Shown: positions 12,125-22,704 of the stretch, piece after piece | How the letters are laid out: each line of letters starts with the position of its first letter | Position numbering within the stretch: the stretch's first letter is position 1 | Source of the DNA: Polytrichum commune | Lineage: Eukaryota; Streptophyta; Polytrichopsida; Polytrichales; Polytrichaceae | NCBI GenBank assembly: GCA_950295325.1 | Contig: OX485805.1 | Span: forward strand, 9,858,501-9,922,500 | Reading direction: 5' to 3' | DNA length: 64,000 bases | Notes under the pieces: model-generated | Databases searched by the model: none | What the model saw: only the letters and a program-made list of their open reading frames with translations | What the model was told of the DNA's origin: nothing | Made by a program: the position numbers and the translations under genes

Positions 12125-14105
12125 TGGTTCAAATATCGATTAGTAGATGACCTAAAATCATCAAAGAACGTAGTGTTAAGATGATGGACATTCTCAAAAT
12201 CAATATGTATTTATTGGACTTTGAATATCTAAGGCACTTGCTCAAGTGGCTAAGGACCACGCCCATGTAGGTGAGGGGCAAGCATTTTATTTAGAAGAAT
12301 TATTCCTAGTCATGTTATTCAAATACAATTAAATATAATCTCATTGGTAACTTGTGATTGGAAGAGTTTCCCAAAAAAACAAAAAAAACAAAACTTGCCA
12401 TTTTTGTCTTGTTGCAACCTTTTGCAAGGTGATTGTTTTCGACCTATTGTAAATGGTTGCCATGACCATGATAAAGACAATCGAGGCATGCATTATTTTG
12501 TAAATATCTTTTTCCTTTTTTATTACTCCCACCTTGTCCCCCTCTTAGACCAAAAGATTGGGGACTATCTTGTCCCTCTTTTGTCCCATGATGCACACTT
12601 CCTTGCATGGAAATTGGCTCTACATACGAGCACTCGACATCGAGAGTTGCACTTGGACCTTCAAAGCATTTCACTCAAATGATTTGTGATCTTTGATTTG
12701 GAAAATGGAAATATTAGCATAAATAGGTGCAGTAACCCCAAGTGACGTCATTCCCAAAATCTCACTTGAAATGCTCCATACATATGAAATGCAACTTTGA
12801 ACTTGCCTTTGAGTCCAACAAAGCAAGTGAGAGTCCTTTTCGTATAGCTTCTCAAGATCTACCCTAACGAGGTATCAATGTATTAAACATCAAATTATTT
12901 TCACCCAATTGACCGTAGTGAGACTCCAAAGTGTTGATTGCTCTTGTGTTCATTAGGTACATGCTATTTCTAAGGGTAAGTCGAATGAAGCAAGCGATGA
13001 GTTGGTTATGTATAACTTATCGAGGTCCCATCCCACAATCTACTACTCGCCCAATTTTGCCTTGAAGTCCATATCCTTCTTGTTGCTCAAATCATCTAGG
13101 TATAGATGAAGGATCTACCTTTCTTGCCTACTTTAAGGGTCTTCCAAGCGAACTACCACCAATCAAATTCCACCGATCCATTTGACCACGATGACCTCCC
13201 AAAGTTCATTGTCCACTACAAGCATATGAGACTTGAACAATGTGATTTGCGTTGATGAAAATTGTCATACATCCATGAAAAATAAGGTAATCTACCACGA
13301 TGATTGATTTGTAGATTCTTCCACCGACACATGACATATTGTTCAAGTCTCGCAGAAAGAAAAGAAAAGAAAAAGTAACGCCCGCACATTGTGCCGGCGT
13401 GAATGCGAGCCCATTGTCCGAATGCTAAACACGGCGGGCCGTGTTGTAGCATGGGGAGTTATACCTCCGTTCAAGTCTCGCATGCTTCTTACTCAAATAA
13501 ACATAACATTAACCAATGATGTGTGAGTGCACCCTTTCTATTTCCAAGCCGCTTACATGTATGATTACATTCTAGCCTACTAATGTATCAAGGGTTGAGT
13601 TTTTGAAAAGGTTGTACCCAATACTACCCCACCTTCCTCGATGATGCCCACACTCAAATATAGTAATGCCAAGGCTAACTCCAAGTTACCGAGGACACAT
13701 GGCAAGCTTTTGTATTGAGGGCATGCCTAAGTCTTTGAGAAAACTATCCACGAATTTGGCCCAAGTGATTCTCATAGTTATCACATACTCGCAATACCAC
13801 ATGTCAAATTGCATGTAAATTCAGCCAACACAATGACACGCAACACACAACCAGGTCGGCATGTTTGGCTATTATGAATTGTTTATACTATAAAATGACT
13901 ATTGTTATCTAACCGGATGAGGAGAGTGGCCCAACTGGCCCTTTGCCCTTGTGAAGTGAATAACACTCAAGATGAGTACTATCGTATTGACCCTGAGAGA
14001 GCAACACCCTAGTGTTGAGTAAATGTTGTGTTAACATCTTTGGGCTTTCTTGATTTCATTAACGAATATTCGTTTAAATCCTCTAAATGGATCAGGTTGA
14101 TTCTC
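12125..14105. other. Intergenic, no gene seen
   Basis: Nearly 2 kb without recognisable exons or bounded repeats. A short GC-rich patch at about 13380-13445 stands out from the AT-rich surroundings but has no assigned function. Confidence 0.4.
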
Positions 14106-14114
14106 TTGAACATA

Positions 14115-14345
14115 GCTCGGGAAGAACCCTCACTTAGTTACAGATGAACCGGTTGAGTTTGGGAAATAACCGGTTGACGTTCGAGACTTCAGGAGAATTA
14201 CCGATCATTGTAGAGGAATCTATAGAAGAATACACCTCAAATGAATAAAGCAAAACTGGAAGATTATGTCAACATGTAACCAGTTGGATTTAGAATCACT
14301 AGGATCTTGACCGACTACAGTAATTTCCTGCTTAAGTACGCACTT
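14115..14345 (+). mobile_element. ACCGGTT-type MITE, variant forward copy
   Basis: Matches the 22464-22694 element over most of its length, from 'gctcgggaagaaccc' through the paired ACCGGTT motifs, 'gagaattaccgatcatt' and 'gtcaacatgtaaccagttgg'. Its right end differs: instead of the TGATCGGGG inverse it ends 'ctgcttaagtacgc', a terminus shared with the reverse copy at about 15435. I could not find a clear target duplication. Confidence 0.5.
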
Positions 14346-14549
14346 TGAACCGGAGCCATTGGTGCGCACTTAGTTGGCAGGTGTGTACTTTACTCATATC
14401 ATTAGTGTTCTAGATTGGGCTAGTCGGAATAAGTAACCATTTAATACCCATCTAGCTTACCCCTAAAGAATACATGTTAGGTGCTCATGAAGCCATTGGT
14501 TTTGTTCGATCCCCTTCCCATCGAGGCTTGATGTTGATGGACAAGCTTT

Positions 14550-14860
14550 GACAACCCCATAAGAAGAAATCCACCTATTGATGACGAAATCCAGTCTCTC
14601 GAGACATTTGTTGAATCTGAAAGTGCTACCGACTTCAAAGGCTTCAAAGCTCTACACAACACTGTCCTCGACATCGACGTCCAGTTGCTTTGCTCCGATG
14701 TTCAAACAGAAGCTAGACAAATGTATGATGAACTGTGACGATTGTTCAAGACACTGCAGTGAAAGATTAACAACCTGACATTGAATGTCAAGCGTAAAAA
14801 ATTCATGCATTCACGGAAAATGACCTTGCATGACATCTTCAAACAACAAAACATGAACCC
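14550..14860 (+). pseudogene. Decayed coding fragment, unknown family
   Basis: The plus strand reads about 40 sense codons including PPIDDEIQSLETFVESES, FKGFKALHNTVLDIDVQLL and VQTEARQMYDEL before stops interrupt a continuing helical-looking sequence. The composition resembles real protein more than the surrounding AT-rich DNA. I do not recognise the family. It may be part of a transposon gene, or chance. Confidence 0.25.
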
Positions 14861-14892
14861 TTCTTTTTGTCCAAAAAATTGCACACTTATTA

Positions 14893-15424
14893 GGGGCACT
14901 TTATATTAGGGCCCATTTCCAAACCCTAGGCATCAACCAATGAGAGTGCTTAGATTGCCCAAATGGGCCCTAATATGGGCCCAAGGGCTTTATATTGAGA
15001 GTCGGCCCACTTCTCCTAAAGCTTGCGTGGCGGGTGACATGGCGGCGTTTTGGAGGGAAAAAACTGGGCCGAAGGCAAAAAAATGGGTCGAGGGTTTATG
15101 GAGACCCACTTCGCACCTACGGCCCACTTCACCCAACTTCCGTCATATAGTCATTTATGACTTTATGACTTTAGTTCAAACAAGGGCATAATTCATTTAA
15201 GACAAAGTGGGCCGTGGATTGGGCCTTACAATATAAAGTCCCTAGGCCCATTTGGAAGGCCCACTTTAAAGTAGAATTTCCAATTTGGACCCTACAAGTG
15301 GGCCTATGGACTTTATATTGCAAGGCCCACTCAACGGCCCACTTTGTAAAGTAGGGCTAAAGTTAAGGCCCACTTCAAGTCCAAGTGGGCTCAACTCCAA
15401 ATGGGCCCTAATATAAAGTGCCCC
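14893..15424. mobile_element. Tourist-like MITE with nested inverted repeats
   Basis: A 532-base element with perfect 26-base terminal inverted repeats starting GGGGCACTTTATATTAGGGC, flanked by TTA at 14890-14892 and 15425-15427. Inside, a second inverted pair (about 15222-15241 against 15308-15327, core AATATAAAGTCC) and many AAGTGGGCC/GGCCCACTT blocks make it repeatedly self-complementary. Size, duplication and G-rich ends fit PIF/Harbinger-type MITEs. Its TIRs differ from those of the elements at 6560 and 8795, so it is a third family. Confidence 0.85.
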
Positions 15425-15434
15425 TTAACCGGGA

Positions 15435-15570
15435 TGCGTACTTAAGCAGGAGATTACTGTATGCCCGAAAACTTCCCGGGCAGTGCTCCTGAAGTCTTGA
15501 ATTTGAACCGGTTATTTCTGAAACTCAACGGGTTCATCTGCAACTGGCAGTCAGTTCTTCCCGTTCATTG
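15435..15570 (-). mobile_element. ACCGGTT-type MITE, truncated reverse copy
   Basis: Reverse copy sharing 'gcgtacttaagcaggagatt' with the right end of the 14115 copy, then 'cctgaagtcttgaatttg', 'accggttatttctgaaactc' and an end near 'cagttcttcccgttcatt'. The internal third present in other copies is missing. It starts directly after the Tourist-like MITE that ends at 15424. Confidence 0.5.
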
Positions 15571-15755
15571 GTTAAGGAAACTTTTTGAAGCAGCAACAAC
15601 ACTATCCCCAGGCTTTGACCTATCTGTACTTCTAGTGCTAGTTTCAATGTGTGGCCCCTGCAACACACTTTGTCCGGCTCCATTTTCAAACATGAGACAA
15701 AGGCTGTTAGCCTGTACGAAGTTTTTGAAATTCAAAACAAACCCGATAACAGTTA

Positions 15756-16649
15756 CACCCTAACCTTGATAATGTCACACCCTCCGTTTCACCAAAAAAT
15801 GTGATATAAATAAGGTGTGACATAATTCATAATGTCACATTTTGTGCATAATGTGATATTATCAAAAAATATGTAAAAAAAAGAACAAATACGATACTTC
15901 AATGTTTTTGAATGTAAAATCTAATTCAAAATTGTGAATAACAACAAGAGCACATCATAATGTGTCATTGAGATAAGGTAAAGACCCTTCACTAGAGACA
16001 AAGAAGCTTCTAATGTCACATTGGTTTGTTGATGTTAAATGTGCAACACCAATGCTAATGAGTTTTTCATGGGATTTTTCCATTCCTAACAACTCTAGAG
16101 TGTTGAAAATCTGAGAACCTTGGCTAGCTATAAAATTCAAAACATCTTCAGCATATTTTTGTGCATCACTTAGCTTCACTACTTTAGACTCATCATCACC
16201 GCTATCAACAATCAATGGGTCTACTTCCATGGTATCAAGTACATGTTCACCATCTTGCACTAATTTCACAAGCTCTTCAGTAGAATATTCCACCTCAAAA
16301 TCATCTTCACCTTCCATGTTTAACATGAACCATCCCATGAACCATGCCCACCCATGCCCACCCAAAACCCATGGGCATGGGTATGGGCACCCAATGTAGG
16401 GCTCTACAAAGAAGCTCCTACAAAGAAGTCACATTGTTTTGCCCAAAGGTAGGTGGAGATGCCGATGTCATCCATATTACTTGTTATTATCACACTTACA
16501 CTCCAAATTTTGGGGAAAAATAGTTACATTATCAAGGGTGATAGTGATAATAACGAGGAAGTTTTACACTATGAAAATCGGTTTCAAACTTTTAGGTGAC
16601 AATATCAAGGTGTTCTATTACCAAGTGTGACATTATCAAGGTTAGGGTG
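15756..16649. mobile_element. Tigger/pogo deletion derivative with 25-base TIRs
   Basis: An 894-base element with perfect 25-base inverted repeats starting CACCCTAACCTTGATAATG, flanked by the TA target duplication (15754-15755 and 16650-16651). The TIR is related to that of the 19051 element (CAATTTAACCTTGATAATAC). It keeps a fragment of the transposase gene. The flanks join to a sequence nearly identical to 17010-17060, which serves as the empty site. Confidence 0.85.
15955..16320 (-). pseudogene. Tigger/pogo transposase, C-terminal fragment
   Basis: A minus-strand frame reads EYSTEELVKLVQDGEHVLD, an acidic stretch, then VVKLSDAQKYAEDVLNFIASQ and ends SFFVSSEGSLPYLNDTL. Acidic linker plus the KLSDAQKYAxxLxxF block is the C-terminal part of plant Tigger-like transposases, comparable with the plus-strand copy at about 20540-20742. 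The DNA-binding and DDE domains are deleted. The upstream methionine at 16365 is probably not meaningful. Confidence 0.6.
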
Positions 16650-16654
16650 TACTA

Positions 16655-17425
16655 GGAACAGGGGTACTGCATGCATTATATATGTTCCGGGTCCAAGAGT
16701 CTTGGGGTTCGACTTTGTTCTTTGGACTTGAGATTGGATCCAAGCTTGGGAATCGGTGTCCCGAATTACGAGGAGTGAAGTTGGATCGGAGTCCAAAGTA
16801 TGAGAAAGTGAGGTGGTATTGGTGTGGCATCTCTTCCATGTCGAATCTCGTCGGTTCCAAGACGAGAGAAGACTCCGACTAGATTGAGAAACCAAACTTC
16901 ATGTTGAGGTATGGGTTTGAGTCCAAAGTACGATCCATGATGGTGTGTTTTGGACCCCGAGTTTCTTGGATTTGGACCTTGATGTCAACCCCGTGCTTCT
17001 ATGAAGTTCTTGAAATTCAAACAGACCCGATGAAGCTACTAGGAAAGGGATACTGAATAATAACTCGAGTGGCATGGCACCTGGAAACTCAAGTTAACTT
17101 CAGATGGGTATTCATTATGTTCCAGGTCCATGAAACTTGGGGTTCGACTTTGATTTGTTCCTTGGAGTTAAGATTGGATCCAAGCTTGGGAATCAATGTC
17201 TCAACTTACAAGGAGCAAAGTTGAATCGGAATCCAAAGTATGAGAAAGTGAAGTGCTTTCATGCCAAATCTTGTCGGTTCCAAGACAAGAAACTACTCCA
17301 CCTATATTGAGAAACCAAACTTCAAGCTCGGGTCGAAACTTGAGTCCAAAGTAAGATCCTTTAAGGTGTGTTTTAAATCTCAAGTTTCTTGATTTTGTAC
17401 CTTGATGCAACCCCCCCCCCCTAGT
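16655..17425. repeat. Imperfect tandem duplication, ~430-base unit
   Basis: Two adjoining copies, about 16675-17060 and 17115-17415, share 'ttggggttcgactttg', 'attggatccaagcttggga', 'aaagtatgagaaagtga' and 'ttgagaaaccaaacttc' in the same order. A partial third copy lies left of the Tigger derivative (about 15717-15755). The second copy ends in a run of about 11 C near 17410. No protein-coding sense is evident. Confidence 0.7.
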
Positions 17426-18594
17426 TTGTGTGTGGTAATGTGTGAGCCAAGTTACGTTTGAGTGATATAGGGTGGACACCCAAAAGCACATGTGTGATAA
17501 TGAGAGCGGACTATGTGCTTAGAATCTAAACATTATCATAGGTTCAAGTTGTGCAAAACATTAAGAATAGATAAAAAAAACCACGATGCTTACTTTATTA
17601 TGCGTGCATGGTATAGTAATTAGTAACTTTGCGGATGTTTTGGTCAATCATTCCTTTAATGTTTGGTTTTATCTCTTAAGTCTCTCTCAATGTATGTTTA
17701 TGAATATGAGTTTAGAATATACCATTTGCACAATGGGAGCACATGTCATCGAATAGAAGAGAATTTAAGGTAAGACCACATGACCCCATAATGATTTAGA
17801 GGTAAAGAAAATATTTATTTTGATCTCTTATAACTTTTGCATGTTAACTATGATTCCAAAACTTGCAATGACAATCTCTGTGTTTTGCAAATCGCTAAGT
17901 GAATGAGACGATTATGAGGCAGATCCAACGGTCAACATTGTCTTCCGTGTTGGAAGTCCCCTCAATACAACCACCTTATAAGTAATACCTTTATTCAACA
18001 TCTCAGTCGACCAGTAAGGTATATATGCTTAATTTGGTTTCTTCTCTTAATCAAACACCTATATTTGAGTGGTATGTGGTCAGATGTGGCTCCACCAAGA
18101 TACCAAAGAGTGAAGTGATTGAAAGAGATTGAACTATATACTCATAATATGCTAACCATTCTAGACTCGTAGTCAACATAATTGGGAAGATATATATGAC
18201 TACTGAATGAACACAAGAATCTTAACTTTTGATACTGAATGAGATATTCATATGAACCTCAAAAATTATGAGAAAAATGACTATGACCTTGATTTGGATT
18301 TGCTAACCATCTCGTGCTAATCGCATGTTTGATTTCCTAAGAGAAGTGGGCTAGTCCGAAAAGAAAAAGTAACCATACAAGACCCATCCACCTTAGTGCA
18401 GAGTGGACCTCACGGAACTTCACTTTATCCCACTCAACAGCAAAAGGCCATTTGGGGCTTTGGGCAAAGGAAAAGCCTCGGGTTACGTGTATGTTAATTC
18501 ATTATTGTCATTATTTGCCTCAAAATCATGACGATCCGTCTACCAAGATACAGGGATTCGAATCTCAATTTTGAATTTAACATATTCATGTATA
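17426..18594. other. Intergenic, no gene seen
   Basis: No exon or bounded element recognised. About 18050-18075 ('cacctatatttgagtggtat') matches the conserved core of the dispersed repeat family in inverse orientation. Confidence 0.4.
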
Positions 18595-18954
18595 CTAAAT
18601 AGACCTTTTATTGTGGGCTATAGTAATTTCCTAGAGCCCACACTAATTTTCAAAACGAGAACTAATGTGGGGCACATTACATTCCAACCCACACTAATTT
18701 TCTACTAGAAATTTAGTTTGCGCCACATTAATTGGGACTTCTAGAAAACTATTGTGGCTGTTTATTTAATTTTATGCTACTTTTGTCCGATAAGTAATAT
18801 TCAAATTGTTGGTCGGAAGTCAATTTTTGAAGACTTAGGGGATGATCTGGGGTCTTCGACCTGGAATTAATTATACCTTGACTAGAAAATGAGTGTGGCC
18901 CACGCTAATCATTTCCATGCTAAATTTTCCACCCACACTAATAGGACTATTTAG
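18595..18954. mobile_element. Possible short TIR element, 360 bases
   Basis: Ends form an imperfect inverted repeat (CTAAATAG..CC..ATT(A)GTGTGGG) and the interior repeats CCCACACTAATTTTC-like blocks three or four times. No convincing target duplication was found, so the class is open. Confidence 0.4.
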
Positions 18955-19050
18955 TGTTGTTGCTTAGTAATGTTATGCAGTCCAGGAAACCATATTCTTG
19001 GTTTTTGTTTGTGGAGCTCAACTAGCATAAGTTTAAGTGTAGACTAGGTA

Positions 19051-20950
19051 CAATTTAACCTTGATAATACGACACCTCAATTATACAATGTGTTTCCTAT
19101 CAACCAAACTTTCTAGTGTTAAATTAACCATTTTTATGACTACGACGCTCGTAATACGACCTTTTTCAAGCATGATTTGTCATAAAATAGAGGTAATTAA
19201 TGCATGCATGTGGTGCATGTATCCCACACTAGGATATGCCTTGGGAGTGGAGAGTACATGGTGAATTCGGCAACGGGTTAAGTGAAGTTCACTCAAGTTA
19301 ATTATTTAAAACCTCGGTTTCAAAACAAACATTGCACTTTTGAGTCTTTAGGTTAGGATGGAGGTTGTAGGATTTAGGGACTGTTGAATATGCAAACTGA
19401 AATTCTAAAGTTGTTGATTTCTCTTCTTGATTTGAAAATTGTCCTCACACCTGAATTTTACATCTTTTTAGATTGGAGACTTCAATCCTCGCCGACTTAT
19501 AATCCTATATTTGCCCATGCACCACTTCAATTTCTTGGCGCTAGAGGTGACGACAATCTTAAGTGGCGAATGCTTTTCATTTCGGTTATGATTTCAACAA
19601 TTTCGGTGTTGGTGACCACATCTACACACAAAACAACTTGCACACAATTTGGTAAGCACTGACCTCCTTCGCATTGGTTATGACACTAGAGGATGTTTGC
19701 AATATGGATGAGACTACCAGTTCATTTTATCATGCCCAACCAAACAAGACATAAGCACAGGGAAAAGTGTGTGGGCACAAAAATTAAAAAAATAGTCTCA
19801 CCCTTGCTCTTGTTGCACACACAACATGCATTGACAAATTGAAACTTGTGATTATTTACAAATCTCTACGCCCAAAATGCTTTGGAAGGTGGTTGCCAAT
19901 AGATCGTGTGTGGTGGTTTTCAAACCAAACGACTTGGATGACATCAGATGTATTTAAGAGTTGGATGATGAGCCTCATTGTACATTTCAAATCTCAAAAG
20001 TGGAAGGCACTTTTAGTTATGAACAATTATGCTACTCATTCCCTTAAGCATGTTGGTAGGGGTGAGTCATTTGGATTTTCAACTTTGCAGTTGAGAAATA
20101 CAATTATTGCTTTCTTACCATCAAATGTTACAAGTGTGGTATATATAATCCTTGGATCAAGGAACAATTGCTTCATTCAAAGTTCAATATAAGAAGAAGT
20201 TTTTGGAATGGTTTCTCTCTTAATTTGATTCTTCTACTAGTCACTAGGACTTGAGGAAAATAATGCCTAATGTAAGGCATTCTAATATGTGGTGCTCTCA
20301 AGTGTGGAGAGAGATGAATCTCCAAATCATATGAAACAACTGAAGGTTGTCCAAGATTTTACCTGTAGAACTTGCCATAGATGATGAACGTAAGAAATTG
20401 AGAATGTAAGAAGCAAAAAATGGATTGGCAAGTCTTGTTTCCTCTTCGAATCTTGAAAATGAAGAAATTGCCTATTGAAGAATGGGTGCAAGTGGTAGGA
20501 GAGGACATTGTTGATGCACAGTACAACATGGATGAGTTGGTGGATTTGGCATGGGTAGAGAATATCACTTGGAGTTACCTTTATATAAAGAGCCAATGAA
20601 AGAGAATGATGCGGATGACCAACCAACATCGACAATCAAGCTTCCTCAAGCTCGTGAGTATGCCCAATTACTATCAAATTTCATAGTGGAGCATCCATCA
20701 CGACTATGCTTTTTCGGAACTCCATATAATGCGGCATTGTGACCATATTCCTTTCATATAAAATGTTCTTCCATACTTATGTATCTTCAAGTATGTACAC
20801 AAACTGATATTTTGCATTGAATTAAGCCATTTTCTTATAAAAAAAACCCCCGATAATACGACATGTGGGACCAAAATGACATATCATGTAGAATACAACA
20901 TTCGGATAATACAACACTCTCTTGAGCAACGAAATGTGTCATATTAAAAG
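19051..20950 (+). mobile_element. Pogo/Tigger DNA transposon, interrupted right TIR
   Basis: The left end at 19051 (preceded by TA) starts CAATTTAACCTTGATAATAC, a relative of the TIR at 15756. The right end is recognisable only as GTGTCATATTA..AAG at about 20935-20950, where a 173-base MITE has inserted. Between lies a decayed DDE_1-type transposase. Extra internal copies of 'gataatacgacat' and 'ggataatacaacac' near 20850-20920 look like subterminal binding sites. Confidence 0.7.
19690..20742 (+). pseudogene. Tigger/pogo (DDE_1) transposase, decayed
   Basis: The plus strand shows VCNMDETTSSFYHAQPNKT with the first catalytic Asp, then a stop, LTLALVAHTTCIDKLKLVII, RPKCFGRWLP, TTWMTSDVFKSWM, and KWKALLVMNNYATHS, where the family's catalytic 'DN' Asp is Asn. 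Next comes IIAFLPSNVTSVVY, where the normal QPLDQG is lost, and a C-terminal part near 20540-20742 with EYAQLLSNFIVEHPS. At least two stops and several frameshifts. N-terminal helix-turn-helix domains are not recognisable. Confidence 0.78.
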
Positions 20951-21123
20951 CAATGATCGGGGAGAACCGGCAGTTAGTTACAGATGAACCAGTTGAGTTT
21001 GAGAGATAACCGGTTGAAGTTCAAGATTGCAGGAAAATTACCAATCGTTTTAAAAGAATCTATAGAATATACCCCAATTTAATAAAGGAACACCGGAGGA
21101 TGTCAACATGTAACCGATCACTG
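20951..21123 (+). mobile_element. ACCGGTT-type MITE inside the Tigger right end
   Basis: A 173-base forward copy starting 'caatgatcggggagaacc' and ending 'taaccgatcactg', with an internal deletion of about 55 bases relative to 22464-22694. Flanked by ATTAAAAG (20943-20950) and ATTAAAGG (21124-21131), an 8-base duplication with one mismatch. Confidence 0.65.
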
Positions 21124-21131
21124 ATTAAAGG

Positions 21132-21499
21132 GGGGGAAGAGTAACACATAATTCTTCAAAGATTCAGTGATGGTGGACTCCTTTTCAGAATCTCCCCACA
21201 TAGCCCGGGGTTCAAGTTTGAAGTAGCGCCCCCACCGATATTACTTAAGGCAAAATCACAGTCACCTGTATTGGGCTTCTTACCCTATGAGGCCGTCAGT
21301 TTTGGCAACAAGTAATTGATAAACTATCAAATTGCCAAGAAATTTAAGAACATTTCATACTGAATTTTGAGACGGAAAAATAAAATTCTCAATTGGATTG
21401 TCCGAAATAGTTGATTATTAAATGTTTATGAGAGTGTCTTGAAACAATGGATATTTCTTTCCATATATGTTGATGAAATCGCAATATAAAGTCCCTCCT
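21132..21499. other. Intergenic, no feature seen
   Basis: Begins with a G run; no gene or element ends recognised. Confidence 0.4.
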
Positions 21500-21508
21500 C
21501 ATGTCAAA

Positions 21509-21865
21509 TGCCCATGGCTAGATCACATCTTCATTTAGCTGGGCCCTGCCCCTTCCACGCCTCCCTCACTGTCCAGTTTTCATGTCCGCACATGCATGGG
21601 AACTCGTCCTCGTTGGGAACCAATGTGACAGGTCCCGGTCGAAATTACACATATTCAAGTTGACATCACTTTCGTTATTTCCAAGTTAATTGATGGAGTT
21701 TCTTGACATGCCAAAGGAGCTTATTGACCTAAGTGACCGGGTATTGTCATATTGGTTCCCATCATGGAAAAGTTCCCACACAGGTGCGGGTAGGAAGACT
21801 GGGCAGTGAAGAAAGCGTGAGAAAGACAGGGCCCAGCCGAATGAAGATGTGATCTAGCCCAGGGG
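21509..21865. mobile_element. Foldback element with ~120-base inverted arms
   Basis: Two arms of about 120 bases, 21511-21630 and 21745-21865, are inverted repeats with about 80-85% identity by eye, sharing for instance GGCTAGATCACATCTTCATT, CTGGGCCCTG and TGGGAACCAAT, around a ~110-base centre. The element is bracketed by the perfect 9-base direct repeat CATGTCAAA (21500-21508 and 21866-21874). Long arms plus a 9-base duplication fit a Mutator-like foldback element. No coding sequence. Confidence 0.75.
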
Positions 21866-21874
21866 CATGTCAAA

Positions 21875-22453
21875 ACCAAGTTAATATAGTCCATCCTCAC
21901 ATTGTGTAGTTTGAACTCTAGGCTGAAAATAAAAAAGAACTAGATAAGAAGCTCGAGGGATGGGAAGAGGTGAGCAACTCGGAGTCTTATTCCTAAAAAA
22001 CTTTAAATGAGGTGTTGACCCTACCCATGTCCCAAAGCAAAAATGATTTGGCGCCCAAGTGCCAAAACTGACCGTGGGGTACGGCATTACACAAGAATCA
22101 CTAACTACAGCTTATTTGACTCCGGAATTAGCATTGGATATGTTGAAATAACGTACAATGTTTATGACATTCAATGCCACTTCCTATTTATAATCACACA
22201 ACACTATAACCATCTACTATAGATCTCGTTTTCTACCAACAAAGGTCAAAGTGGTTGTTTGGACATTATAGAATATCAACATTTCTACTCGATAAATAAT
22301 TACATTCACGATTGGAAGTTGTAACATTGTGTAATTTTGAATAGTAAGTGACTTTAAATATCATAAATGGTGTAATGAAACCAAGTCAAGGTGACTTGAT
22401 TGTAGACATATGGGACACATGTTTCTACTAAACTTCCTTTAGCTTGGTAAGAT
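21875..22453. other. Intergenic, no feature seen
   Basis: No recognisable gene or bounded element. Confidence 0.4.
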
Positions 22454-22463
22454 TGGTAGGGAG

Positions 22464-22694
22464 CTATGATCGGGAAGAACCGACAGTTAGTTACAAATGA
22501 ACCGGTTGAGTTTGAGAAATAACCGGTTGAAGTTGAAGACTCCGGGAGAATTACCGATCATTTTAGAGGAATTTATAGAAGAATAAACCCCAATTTAATA
22601 AAGGAAAACTAGAGGATGTCAACATGTAACCGGTTGGACTTGCAAACACTAGGATCTCAACCGATTATGAATGCCCAAAAATCTCCCCGATCAC
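22464..22694 (+). mobile_element. ACCGGTT-type MITE, best-preserved copy
   Basis: A 231-base element with ends ATGATCGGGAAGAACC and the inverse of GTGATCGGGGAGATTT, flanked by a perfect 10-base direct repeat TGGTAGGGAG (22454-22463 and 22695-22704). Two ACCGGTTGA motifs near the left end and one ACCGGTTGG near the right end may be transposase-binding sites. It is the reference for the copies at 5784, 14115, 15435 and 20951. Confidence 0.75.
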
Positions 22695-22704
22695 TGGTAG
22701 GGAG

